From the NCBI RefSeq assembly GCF_905220415.1, contig NC_059547.1:9312501-9376500 (forward strand): a DNA stretch of 64,000 nt, read 5' to 3'. This stretch comes from Colias croceus. Lineage: Eukaryota; Arthropoda; Insecta; Lepidoptera; Pieridae. A program made the translations under genes and the position numbers. This document shows positions 52,975 to 62,626 of this stretch, one piece after another; position 1 is the first letter of the stretch, and every line of letters starts with the position of its first letter. The notes under the pieces are model-generated. The model was not told the DNA's origin. It saw nothing but the letters and a program-made list of their open reading frames with translations, and ran no database searches.

Positions 52975-53757
52975 TTACCCCACCAATCTATTCAACAACC
53001 CATAAAAAAGAGGATCTCAGGCAAGGTAATTTTAAAAACATAATTTTAAATTACAAATAATTGGAATATGAAACTTATACAGTTTACTCATAAAAAGTAT
53101 CAAATATTTCAAATCACGAAAAAGACATTGCACGCACAATAATCTTTTTTATTTCGTTTTTATTTTTGGCACGAGGAGCGATACACCCGTCCTTCCAAGA
53201 GCGCTTCTGAGCGCGGTCTGACGAACCGCGAGAACAAAATGTATGAAGAAATCAACAAGTATTTTTAATTTAGCTCATTATTGAAATAAAATTTTGATTT
53301 AGATTCATAAAAATTACACCATATATAAAGGACTATATATCCCTCAATAAGATATAGTTAAGAAGATAGATTAGGCTCTTAATTTTCCTAAAATGGTACC
53401 GGTTTAGACCCCATTTTTTTGCATTTTATGCGTTTATTGTGATGGAAAAAACGTATTTCAGCGACAATTTTGTATGACGTCGTACAATTTTTATAAGATG
53501 CACGTAGAGCTGAATATATTATCTTTAAATTAAGATATTACTATGTTCTCACGTGTAATTGCTTTAAGTTAAAATGGTACCGAAAAACAGCGTGTTTTTG
53601 TAAAAATACGTTATAGCGTCCTTAAGAAATAAATACTTAGTCGAAAATGAAAAATTATTTATACTTAATTTTAAAAACACAAATATTTAGCAATAAAGCT
53701 GCCAATTGCCTCTGATATCCTGTTATTGTAAAATTAAAAATTGTGTGCAATAAAGAA
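52975..53757. other. region between the array and an upstream Helitron copy
   Basis: No gene seen. A short GC-richer patch at 53165-53235 (GAGCGATACACCCGTCC, GAGCGCGGTCTGACG) and two copies of AAAATGGTACCG about 180 bases apart (53391 and 53573) suggest an unclassified transposon remnant. Confidence 0.4.
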
Positions 53758-53976
53758 TCCATACTAATATTATAAATGCGAAAGTAACTCTGTCTGTCTG
53801 TCTGTTACTCAATCACACCTTAACTACTGAACCAATTTGCATGAAATTTGGTATAGAGATATTTTGATACCCGAGAAAGGACATAGGATAGGTTTTATCC
53901 CGGAAATCCCACGGGAACGGGAACTATGCGGGTTTTTCTTACTTCTGCGCGGGCGATGCCGCGGGTGGAAAGCTAG
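53758..53976 (+). mobile_element. Helitron-like element just upstream of the first recognised cortex exon
   Basis: TCCATACTAATATTATAAAT to GGGTGGAAAGCTAG. Complete. Its right end is 233 bases from the exon starting at 54210. Confidence 0.8.
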
Positions 53977-54209
53977 TATATAACTATAACTAAAATTTGA
54001 ATGTGACGACCGATATATGATTACCTAGCCTATTTATGTGTCAATTCTTCTATATCCATTCAAAAATTTTTCCGAAGTAAAAAAAACAACATTATCGTAA
54101 CTATAATGGAACTATTTAATATAAAAAGTAAGATGTAATGATAAAATAACCTAATGAAAAGAAAATAAAACGATAAAGAATTAATGAACATTTTGTTTCA
54201 ATGTTGCAG

Positions 54210-54323
54210 TTAAACAGACAATCAGATCGTGTAGACAGATTTGTGCACACACGAGAGTCAGTCAGTGATCCCAGGAGGCGACGGTCACTGCCTGACTGTC
54301 AGGCGGTTGATGGTGATGCTTGG
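54210..54323 (+). CDS. cort: cortex, first recognised coding exon (C-box exon)
   Basis: The exon is 38 codons in phase 0. Its acceptor is a pyrimidine-rich tract ending in TTGCAG at 54209 and its donor is GTAAGAA at 54324. It encodes D-R-F-V-H-T-R, which lines up with the C-box of APC/C activators (D-R-[FY]-I-P-x-R), with Val for Ile and His for Pro. An Arg-rich stretch follows (R22-R25). An ATG at 54201-54203 is in frame and would add Met-Leu-Gln if the transcript were not spliced at 54209. The next in-frame stop upstream is TAA at 54174-54176. I could not identify an upstream coding exon. Confidence 0.85.
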
Positions 54324-57300
54324 GTAAGAATACTATGCTAAGACTATGCTTTATAGTTTAAACTATGCTTTTTTAGATTCGTTAGTATCTGAATTATTGT
54401 ATAAAAATAATGGCAAAGTAGTTGTGTAGTGTTACTTTGAGTAGGCATTGGGGCATCGTAATTTCTAAATGAGACTACAAATTATTTCAGTTATTTAATG
54501 AATTATATTTAAAAATCACCAAATAATAAACACATGAACCAATTAATCAAAAGATGAAGCCTCATTTGAAGAACATCCTTAAATATGGTTTTTTTAATTA
54601 TTATATGTCCAGATAGTAGGGCATTAGCATTGGCAATCGAATCACAATTTTCCAAGTAATTTATTTCTTTAAAAATGAACACACTCAATCGTTGAGGTGA
54701 AATTTACAAATCCTTTTTTCTATTTAATTACAGATCACAAAATACAAACACCAAAAGAGCTACGGTGACAGTCTAGACCGTGCCTTCGGTGTGGAACAGG
54801 AGAGCGACAAATATGTGGTGCAGCCCTGGCCCTGCGTGCCGAGGAAGAAGAGCTACCTCACCCCTGCGGACAGCATACTGGACCTGCCGGAATATAGCTA
54901 TGCTGATTGTGTGTATTTAGAATAAACATCCTACACTAATATTAGAAACGCGAAAGTTTGTGAGTATGTATGTGTATGTTTGTTACTCTTTCACGCAAAT
55001 ACTACTGAACCGATTAAAATGAAATTTAGCACACATATAGAGGGTAACTTGGATTAACACTTATAGTATTTTTAACTAAGGATAGCCAATTATTACCACT
55101 AATACATTTTATAATTATTAACCAAAAATAAAAGCAATTGTTAACCCTAACCATAGACATACGGAGAAAATACAATTTTACATATACCTTTTGAAATGTT
55201 CGTCAGTGTTTCCTTAATTTTCAAGAAGAGACAATTTATCGCTAAGAACTTGGCCTTTCATCTCACTTCTTAATTGCCAGTACAAATATTAATACTTTAA
55301 ATGCATTACATAGTAATAGAAACACACAATTCATATTCATATTAGTAGAAACATCATCCTGACGATGATGTTTCGAAACCGCTCATAGTTTATTGTTAAA
55401 AAAATATAAATAAATTGGAACTAGTGAATTGTGTTATATTACTAGTAAATGCAGTTCCATCAAGAGGTAACAATACAAAGTATAACCACAGTTGACAGAT
55501 ATATACTACGTACATACAGTTAGGAAACTAAGCCCCTGCGATGAAATTATGACGTATAGCTATAGGGCTGTTACCTTTTAGATATTTAACCGACTTCAAA
55601 AATGGAGGAGGTTATCAATTCGGCCTGTATATTTCTGTTTGCTTTTTTTCACAGTTGACTTTGTGGTAATTTTAAGATTAAAACCCGTTAAAATTAAAAA
55701 ATGGTGTAGCCTAAATATGAATTTACAAGAAGAAACAATCTCAATAAAATATATACCTTGTAAAAGTAAATAGGTACGTTTTTTTCAGTGCTATATTTCG
55801 AAATCTTGTCTTTTTTGGACGCCGAAGGCTATTTTAATGTAGACGTACCTACCTAAATTATTTATAATGCTTGATATTTGTATGATACATATAAGTAGTC
55901 AATAATTATTTTAAACCAGAATTAACAATACTTGTATGTAGGTATACCTACTAAATTATTTTTAAAACGATAAATTAAATTAAATTAAAAAACACAAAAT
56001 ATGCAAAAATAAATTAAAATTATTATTATACGAACATAGAACCTCCTTTTATATAACCTTTTTGTTTTAGGATGAAAAAGAAAATAGTTTGACAGGCTTA
56101 GTGCTTGACAAAGTGGTAAAGTCACGTATCGATAAAAATACAATAATTATTATAATTATCTATCTTTTTCTTCCCTAATATTTACGTAATTATGCACATA
56201 AATTTAAACAAGATTTTTTAAGGTTTCCATTTTTTAGATTTTCGTGCTCTTCTAGATTGCGTAAAAAATAGATGCGGTCTTTAAACAGACTGGACTCCTA
56301 ATAGGTACTATTTGTAGCTATCATTTTGGTAGAAAATATGTCAACATAATTTAAAACTCATACTGCCATATCTATAGAAATTAAAAAATAGTCTCTTTTT
56401 AACTTGTAGTCAGATACGATACAGGTATATATTTATTGAAAGGGCTACAAACTGAAACAATCGATATTTATTTAATGTGAAATGACATCACTTTAAACTT
56501 TTTTCCATACTATATTCAAAATCTGTGGATGTGTCACCCGCTACTATCGATCCCCCTCAATACCCTCGAAAACACGCTTTATGGGGGGGGGAGCCATTTC
56601 GAACATTTTGTATGAAGTTTCCTTACTGTATGTATCTGTATATTGTGGTATAACTTAGAAATGCAGCAGTTGCAGAAATACTTGACTGGAGCAGTGATAA
56701 CATCTTGGTGGCTGCTCTGGGCAGGAACTATCATAAGTGGAGTTGGGGAAGCCAAAACCTGACGGGACAAGGGTTTGCTATGCAAGAAATTATGTCCTGC
56801 AAGTTTGACCCAAGAGGAGAACTGTTAATGGTTTGTTATTTAAATTTATGCTTTCTTAACATTAAATGAAACTTTAGGATGTTGTTATATTATTAGGAAT
56901 AATATAAATTAAATCTTTTGATCATATTATATTAGTGATATACGATATTGAGATATTTTCGCTAACCATTTGGAGCAATGACAATATGAATAATGTAGTT
57001 CGATATTAATCCAATGTTTGTTTTTGTCGCTAAGCCAACACTGTTCTATCCGCTTGATTAAGGTTTTAATCTTAGAGTATGTATGTTTTAATAGACACAT
57101 CCAATACCATTATCATACACTAGCCGCTCCGAGCGGTTTCACCCACTGTGGCTGTCTCCATTTGGTCGTAGCGTGATACCATATAGCCTTTCTCGATAAT
57201 TGAGTTATCTAACACAGAAAGAATTTTTCAAATCGGTCCAGTAGTTCTCGAGATTAGCGTGTTCAAACAAACAAACAAACTCTTCAGCTTTATAATATTA

Positions 57301-60124
57301 GTATAGATTACACACATTGCTTACACTTCCAGCTAGGTACAGACAAGGAGACAGTCGAGATCCACGACAACGCGAACAGCAAATGTATTGCCAAGAGCAG
57401 ATGTTTCTGCAACCTGCCGCAGCCCGAGCTATGCGCTGTCATAGCTGTGGACTGGAGCCCCACGGGAAACTCATATGTCACGTCAGTAAAACCAGTAATT
57501 AAACACATACAGTTGATAAAGCATTTCTTATGATAACGTGGCACGTGGAACTTATGGAACTTGTCCCATGTGAAATATTGATAAAAACAATTCGCTATTT
57601 TATTTTAAACTAGCGGTCCGCCCCGGCTTCGCCCGTGGTACATGTTTACGTTTTCTCTACATAAGAACCATCCTCGTACTTCAAGGAATATAATAAAAAA
57701 AGAATTATCGAAATCGGTTCAGCTGTTCTAAAGTTATGCGCTTACCAACACATTTTGGGATTCATTTTTATATTATAGATATATGTTATTGTTATAGGCT
57801 ATAACTTATTCCCAAAGTGCTGCACTACAATGGCAATACAAGTTCTAGATCTTCTTAAATTAGTTGCGTCCTTCACGCGTACCACTACCTTTTTCAATAC
57901 ACAATAGATTAGTTTATAACTAGTAGTCCTGTCTTACAGCAGCTGCACGGAGGATGTTATAGCATCCTTTACGCCAGCAAGACACAAAGCGTCATCCATA
58001 TTATACGAAAAACTAATGTATAGTCCCGTCTTACAGCGGCTGCACGGGCGGTATGGTCGCGTCCTTCACGCGCACTTGCAACTACATAAGCTTAGCGCGT
58101 CACGTCAGGAAGCCGATCTTCTCCGTACGCATCTCACCCGACGCTCGCTTCGTTGCCGTCACCACGATAAATAGCACACAGGTCATGCTGTTGTCTTGGC
58201 CGTACTTGGATCTGATCAGCTGCTTGGATTTTAATAAGGCATATACTAATTTGGTGTGTATATATTATTGTAAAATCGTGTATACGAAATAAAAATTTTG
58301 AACTTCAAATAGTATGTAAAAAGCAAAGTTGCGAAAAAAAAAATGATTACTTTCATCTTAACTTTCATATTGTAAGACTTAAATGTAAGAGATCTTAAAT
58401 AAACTTTTTTTTTCTAATTCGTAATATCGATAGTATCATAAAGCCAATAATCTAATTTCTGACAAAATCTTATTCAACTTACTTCTTAGATAAGAAATTT
58501 ATTTTCTTCACATTAGTAATTTACGTAATTTACCTTCTCAATAAATACGAACTTACCTATAAAATCACTAGCTTTCCAACCGCAGCTTCGACCGCGCAGT
58601 CAAAGAAAAACCCGCATAGTTCCCGTTCCCGTGGGATTTCCGGGATAAAACCTATCCTATTTCCCGGGGTAAAAAAATAGCCTATGTTCTTTCTCGGGTA
58701 TCAAAATATCTCTATACCAAATTTCATGCAAATTAGCTCAGTAGTTAAGGCGTGATTGAGTAACAGACAGACAGACAGACAGAGTTACTTTCGCATTTAT
58801 AATATTAAAATTATTATAGTATGGATAAATAAAAATAACAAACCGTTGCTAGGTAACCGCGTGGCACCCATGGCGAAGTGCGCTCCTCGGCATAGGCGCT
58901 GTGACATCAGAGTATGAAACCAAGGTGGTCATGTGCGAAGCGCCCACGGGTAAGGTCAAGAAGTCGACCCTGGGAGGCAGTAAATACTACCTGGATGCTA
59001 TGCTGTTCAGTAGTAGAACTGGAGAACTCGTTTTGAGCTTGTTCAATATAGGTATTTATCTAAATAACTTAACTTTTACAAGCAATTTAATAATGGTGAA
59101 TTAATATGTCATATTAATAGCTTGATGTTAGTTCATTTTTGTCCTGCCCGGGGAAAAAAAATGGAGTTTTGGTTAATTATATCCTTAGATTATATCCATA
59201 AAAAATTAATTTCAATCTGTTATAGTTATAGGATACATTATTAATTTATAGTCGTTACCCTCATTTATTAAAGTAAGCAATGGAATAACTGATCGATATA
59301 TTTGTTTGCTAGATTTTGGCTAAAACTGACCTAATTTTATTTCATTAATAAAACGCAGAGCAATTATTATTTATATTTCTCATAGAACGAGGACTCCTCC
59401 ATCCAAAAACGAGTTCCCAATTAGTAGTTCTAAGCAACCCTGAGACAGTAGTGGACCAGTGGTGTGACGACGGCAGGACCGGCCTCGACCGCGTTAGGAC
59501 CATGGTCTTCAGCCCGGACGGCACTAAACTTGGTAAGACCTTTCGATAAATAGGTAGATAATACTTTATTGCACACACACAAGATTTACATAAAAAACAT
59601 AAAAAGACATTTGCACAGAATACACAAAACATTTGCGTCATAAACGGATAATATTTTGTAATTATTTATTTTTTGCACTTTCTATGATATCTTTAATAAT
59701 TTCTTTTTTTTAATAATCAAATTACCTTTTGAGTTTTTTATTGTATACTTATTAGTACCATGACTCCCTATTCCATATCAAACCTCAAACCTATATTAAT
59801 TAAATCATTAAATCATATCTCTTCATATGCGTATTTAGCGCATTTATAAATGTTTTTTTTTTTATGTAAAATAGCACAACCGTACTTCTATCTAACAGGA
59901 TAAAAGTAAACATCAATTTTGTAATAAACATTAACAAATTCCCATAGAACCTATCGATTAAAATGTTTTTTTTTTCTAATATAGCCACTGCAACATCCGA
60001 CGAGGATCTAATAATCTGGAACTTTCTACCTGAAGATAAAAATATAAAGAAAACTCAGCTGAGAAGGTTCTCCGCCATTCCAGTGTACATGGATCAAGTG
60101 ACACAGGGCTATGCCCTACGGTGA
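54210..60124 (+). CDS. cort: cortex, Cdc20/Fizzy-family WD40 protein (gene span, eight exons)
   Basis: Joined exons: 54210-54323, 54734-54908, 56667-56830, 57333-57481, 58037-58253, 58853-59051, 59386-59532 and 59985-60124 including the TGA stop. All introns are GT-AG and all phases agree, giving 434 residues. Numbering from the first codon of the first exon, I see a C-box-like D-R-F-V-H-T-R at 9-15, the family pre-propeller element I-L-D-L-P at 86-90, L-D-W-S-S at 102-106, D-W-S-P at 191-194, S-P-D at 234-236, the Cdc20-type W-H-P-W-R-S at 277-282, S-P-D-G at 382-385 and D-E-D-L-I-I-W at 394-400. These match the Cdc20/Cdh1/Cortex family, whose members load substrates onto the anaphase-promoting complex. 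Strong divergence from canonical Cdc20 in the C-box and tail, with overall length close to Cdc20/Cortex, favours Cortex over Fizzy or Fizzy-related. In Lepidoptera this locus is tied to wing colour pattern. The N-terminus may be incomplete because the start codon is unresolved. Assignment to cort is inference from divergence and context; membership of the Cdc20 family is directly visible. Confidence 0.9.
54734..54908 (+). CDS. cort: cortex exon (linker before the propeller)
   Basis: The exon covers 58 codons plus one base. The acceptor is TTACAG and the donor GTGTGT at 54909. It contains Y-G-D-S-L (48-52) and I-L-D-L-P-E-Y (86-92), which correspond to the region just before the Cdc20 propeller. 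Reading straight on past the donor gives a stop at TAA 54923, so splicing is required. I chose the donor because it joins Asp96 to Ser97-Val-Ala-Glu-Ile-Leu-Asp-Trp and keeps the Cdc20 spacing before L-D-W-S. Confidence 0.85.
54929..55063 (+). mobile_element. truncated Helitron-like element next to a cortex donor
   Basis: TCCTACACTAATATTAGAAAC through ACTGAACCGATTAAAATG to GTAACTTGGATTAACAC, the 5' part of the 7971 type. The 3' half is missing. It begins 20 bases after the donor at 54909. Confidence 0.7.
55584..55650 (-). mobile_element. fragment of the AACCGACTTCAAA MITE in cortex intron 2
   Basis: TTAACCGACTTCAAAAATGGAGGAGGTTATCAATTCGG is the reverse of the right end of copies 1 and 2, after which similarity stops. 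A truncated copy. A similar eroded end lies at 40863-40897 (CCTCCTCCTCTTTTAAAGTCGG). Confidence 0.7.
56667..56830 (+). CDS. cort: cortex exon (first WD40 blade)
   Basis: It encodes residues 97 (part) to 151, with L-D-W-S-S-D-N followed by V-A-A-L-G, the hallmark start of the Cdc20-family propeller. Three AGs lie close together at the acceptor (56666, 56669, 56675). Joining at 56675 makes a stop, and joining at 56669 removes one residue. The 56666 site keeps the family's length, so it is preferred. The donor is GTTTGT at 56831. Confidence 0.85.
57120..57307 (-). mobile_element. Helitron-like element abutting the acceptor of cortex exon 4
   Basis: CTAGCCGCTCCGAGCGG to CTTTATAATATTAGTATAGA on +. 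Complete GCTGAAGAGTTTG type. Only 25 bases lie between its end and the exon at 57333. Confidence 0.85.
57333..57481 (+). CDS. cort: cortex exon (WD40 blades 1-2)
   Basis: It encodes residues 152-200 plus two bases. L-G-T-D-K-E-T-V-E-I-H-D matches the Cdc20 strand containing V-G-T, and V-D-W-S-P-T-G-N matches the next blade. The region is Cys-rich for the family (C-F-C-N around the blade turn). The donor is GTCAGT at 57482. A second GT at 57486 would break the frame to the following exon. Only about 25 bases separate the acceptor from a Helitron-like element upstream. Confidence 0.85.
57610..57780 (-). mobile_element. Helitron-like element in cortex intron 4
   Basis: CTAGCGGTCCGCCCCGGCTT to TTCATTTTTATATTATAGA. 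Complete reverse copy of the 24545 variant. Confidence 0.8.
57924..57990 (+). pseudogene. decoy copy of the start of cortex exon 5 inside intron 4
   Basis: The bases around the exon 5 acceptor at 58021 (TAGTCCCGTCTTACAG) recur at 57924 as TAGTCCTGTCTTACAG, followed by a diverged version of the exon start that still reads S-C-T-E-D-V-I-A-S-F-T in the homologous frame (true exon: G-C-T-G-G-M-V-A-S-F-T). A third, more eroded copy of GTCCTTCACGCG lies at 57864-57890. The spacing is about 97 bases, so this looks like an old local tandem duplication. The decoy acceptor at 57939 is intact. Confidence 0.75.
58037..58253 (+). CDS. cort: cortex exon (WD40 blades 3-4)
   Basis: It encodes the end of residue 201 to residue 273. 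T-G-C-T-G-G matches the Cdc20 S-G-S-R-S-G turn. His223 is in the position of the conserved blade His, S-P-D-A-R-F-V-A (234-241) is the next WD signature and Trp255 ends the blade. The donor is GTGTGT at 58254, in phase 0. Degenerate partial copies of this exon's start lie in the intron just upstream. Confidence 0.9.
58568..58825 (-). mobile_element. Helitron-like element in cortex intron 5
   Basis: CTAGCTTTCCAACCGCAGC to TAGTATGGA, with (ACAG)n. It ends 27 bases before the exon at 58853. Confidence 0.8.
58853..59051 (+). CDS. cort: cortex exon (blades 5-6, W-H-P-W motif)
   Basis: It starts V-T-A-W-H-P-W-R-S, the counterpart of the very conserved Cdc20 A-W-C-P-W-Q-S, followed by L-L-G-I-G. 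The acceptor TAG at 58850-58852 has an AT-rich, pyrimidine-poor tract, because a Helitron-like element ends only 27 bases upstream. The donor GTATTT at 59052 leaves one base (phase 1), which completes Glu340 with the next exon. Confidence 0.9.
59386..59532 (+). CDS. cort: cortex exon (blade 6-7)
   Basis: It encodes Q-L-V-V-L-S-N-P, matching Cdc20 Q-L-V-I-W-K-Y-P, then V-R-T-M-V-F-S-P-D-G-T-K-L, matching the final S-P-D-G blade signature. The acceptor is CTCATAG and the donor GTAAGA, leaving one base. The Trp usually found in L-V-[IV]-W is Leu here, another sign of relaxed or fast evolution. Confidence 0.9.
59547..59640 (-). mobile_element. LINE 3' tail in cortex intron 7, reverse
   Basis: AGATAATACTTTATTGCACAC followed by A-rich sequence is a common reversed 3' end of lepidopteran LINEs. 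Confidence 0.5.
59985..60124 (+). CDS. cort: cortex last exon and stop
   Basis: It begins A-T-A-T-S-D-E-D-L-I-I-W (389-400), equivalent to the last Cdc20 blade (A-D-E-T-L-x-x-W). A basic tail follows. The protein ends Ala-Leu-Arg, then TGA at 60122. Canonical APC/C activators end in Ile-Arg, which docks on APC3; Leu-Arg is a conservative departure. The acceptor follows a long T tract (AATATAG). Confidence 0.9.
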
Positions 60125-60152
60125 TTGAAGGCACTGGCTTGTACTTCTTGTT

Positions 60153-60158
60153 AATAAA
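60153..60158 (+). terminator. polyadenylation signal of cortex
   Basis: AATAAA lies 29 bases after the cortex stop codon, followed by a T/G-rich stretch. This gives a very short 3' UTR with cleavage expected around 60170-60180. No other hexamer lies closer to the stop. Confidence 0.65.
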
Positions 60159-60219
60159 TATGTTTGTCAAATTAATGCTGTTTTAACATTTTTATGTAAT
60201 GTTGTAACAAATGATTATT

Positions 60220-60280
60220 GGTGGTAAGTGCTGCAGACGGGAGGTCTTGGGTTCAATTCCTGATAGTAGGGAATTTAAAA
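60220..60280 (+). mobile_element. SINE head fragment
   Basis: GTAAGTGCTGCAGACGGGAGGTCTTGGGTTCAATTCC has B-box form (GGTTCAATTCC) but no SINE body follows. Confidence 0.45.
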
Positions 60281-60502
60281 ATATATAAGTTAAAAAAAGA
60301 AATAAAAAACATATAAGTGTACATAAGTCTATTTACACGTTTCTAATACAGTTGTGAAATGTTTCATTTATTTTATAAGAAATACGGAAAATTTTATTCA
60401 AATTTGGGAATTTGGATTGACATTTTATTTCGATTTAAAAAAAAATCACTTATGTATAGCTTAGAAGTTGATGCTTATCCATATATCCAGGCTTATTTCA
60501 TA

Positions 60503-60727
60503 CTAGCTTTCCGCCGGCGGCTCCGCCCGCGGTTTCGAAGAAAACCTCGCATAGTTCCCGTTCCCGTGGAATTTCCGGGATAAAACCTATCCTATATTAC
60601 TCGTGGATAATGTAGCTTTCGAATGGTGAAAGAATTTTTAAAATCGGTCCAGTAGTTTATGAGCTATATATATATATTCATTACAAACAAACAAACAAAG
60701 TTTTTCTCTTTATAATATTAGTGTAGA
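60503..60727 (-). mobile_element. Helitron-like element downstream of cortex
   Basis: CTAGCTTTCCGCCGGCGGC to TAATATTAGTGTAGA. It appears to join the front of one subtype to the back of another (CCCGTTCCCGTGG block followed by AATCGGTCCAGTAG). Confidence 0.75.
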
Positions 60728-60739
60728 AAATATTTGCGT

Positions 60740-60955
60740 ACATCTACCACCAGACCATGTTGTAAGCTTGGTTGAAGCCAAGGGCCTAAAGGGATTTGGT
60801 TAAGTTGGCGTCGTGATGAACTTTCGCGGCCAGTGACCAAGGAAGCTAATTGAGTCCAAGAATTCTCGGCTATAGGGACAATCGCTTACCACTTCACTAA
60901 AAATGATATAATAATTAAGAAATAAACGTGTTGAGTTTGACTTTGAGTTTCATTA
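60740..60955 (+). mobile_element. probable LINE 3' fragment
   Basis: GGGACAATCGCTTACCACTTC followed by AATAAACGTGTTGAGTTTG and a TTTGAGTTT tail. GC content is above the flanks. Truncated, family unclear. Confidence 0.4.
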
Positions 60956-61605
60956 GAACCTCTTGAAATGCCGCATATGCCACCTGCCTTATATATAAAA
61001 AACGCATATATCCCACCCCTAGTCATATAAAAAACCACTTTATTCCTTACCTAGGTAATAGCATACGCTATTTTAACACTCATTTACATCGAATCATACA
61101 AAGTAAAGGACAATTAACGGAAAATCGAACATTAGCGTTAACATTATAAAATTATTTAGCTAACAGCTTAATATCTGCTACCAATAATTACTTCCGGGGC
61201 TAATCATATGATTAAAGTGACCTTTACTATAAATATATGAATTAAACGTGTTAACTTTAATAGTTAACGCAATTATGTGTTAAAGTCATGTGTTTTTATT
61301 TATTTACTGTATTAATAGATATACAGGCAAAGCTGAATAAAAATTCCTTATATTCATATAACTTAATATATTGCTCAATATAAATTACAGTGAGTTATCT
61401 TCTCGTATTTTAGTGACTATGAATTTAATCAGAAACCTTGAGTTCGAAGATGGAATTCCATTTTATGTTTCTTTTTTAATATAGGTGAATTCATAAAGTA
61501 CTCTAGGCCTTACGAAACTCACTTTCCAATGCATTTTAATATACCATAATTTTAGCAAAAATTTCATAACATTCGAAATGTGCAAACTATTTTCGTCATA
61601 AGCTT

Positions 61606-61790
61606 AAACCGCAGTTTCGCCTGCGTAGTTAAGGGAATTTTCTATAACAATGAGATTTTCCACCCCGCCCCGGTAAACTCGACCTAACTACCACCAGACA
61701 CAAAAATTATAATAAATCATACGACCGCTCCGTTGCGACGTGAAAGAAACACAAATATACCTTCGCATTTATAACTTTAACAAGGAATAT
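61606..61790 (-). mobile_element. eroded Helitron-like element
   Basis: AAACCGCAGTTTCGCCTGCG and CTTCGCATTTATAA are recognisable remains; the rest has decayed. Confidence 0.35.
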
Positions 61791-62182
61791 AATATATTTG
61801 ACATAATTAAATTATAATTTATCTATACGTCTCATTATATTATTGCTTCCACACATAATCCATAGCATGTCAAATAACAAGTGCTGTAGGTAATCTATAA
61901 TCGGCTAACAAAGTAAATAAGGCAATTATTATCTCTAGAATACTCTTAATCACCTAGCGGTGCCTTCGAAGTTTTAAAATTGTATCGTTATAAATTAAGT
62001 ATGTTACATAATACTTTTATTATCTATTGATATAATATGTACTAGGTCTACTCGTCAGACGTTGTCCTGTCTTTGCGCGAATTATTATCGAAGCGAAGTT
62101 TAAGAGTGAGTATAAAGCAAAATTAACGATCTTCTATTAGAATATGATACGTGTGACAAGACCAAATCTAAAAAATCAAATA

Positions 62183-62626
62183 TACAGGGTGTAATCGTAA
62201 CGGGAAATATCCAAAAATTTTACACCAAACGCATACCATACATTTAGTATGAGATATGACTATCCTAAACATGTAATATGAACAATTTTGGTTCTTTTCT
62301 TTAAATTTTTGCTTAAATTACTTCACAAATTTTAATAAAAATTCATTTAGAAATAAAAATAGAGTTTGATGTGGAATACAATGGTATTCCAAAACGAGGA
62401 CGTCACTTCGAACATTTGCTTTGAACACAAAATGTATGGAAAATTCAATGTATGGGAGTGTTTAATGTAACTTTTTTGGATATTTCCCGTTTTATTTTTT
62501 AAAAGTTATTATTATAATTTTACTCATTAGGTAAAGGGCTTTCGATATCAGTTTAAAGTTTTTTGATATCTGCAATAATTACGGAATAATCGCCTGTGCA
62601 CACTTAACGATTACCTACACCCTGTA
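62183..62626. mobile_element. MITE with TACAGGGTGTA ends and TA target duplication
   Basis: The ends read TACAGGGTGTA and its complement TACACCCTGTA, with imperfect pairing continuing (AATCGTAACG against GGTAATCGTTAAG). TA flanks each side. Size 444 bases, AT-rich, no coding capacity. Tc1/mariner-like by target site; the superfamily is not certain. Confidence 0.75.

Noticed and set aside
57308..57544. Minus-strand open frame opposite cortex exon 4
   Set aside because: It is the antisense shadow of the coding exon, whose sense frame has clear WD40 similarity.
59345..59641. Minus-strand open frame over cortex exon 7 and intron 7
   Set aside because: Antisense to a supported exon and runs into a LINE tail; no protein similarity.
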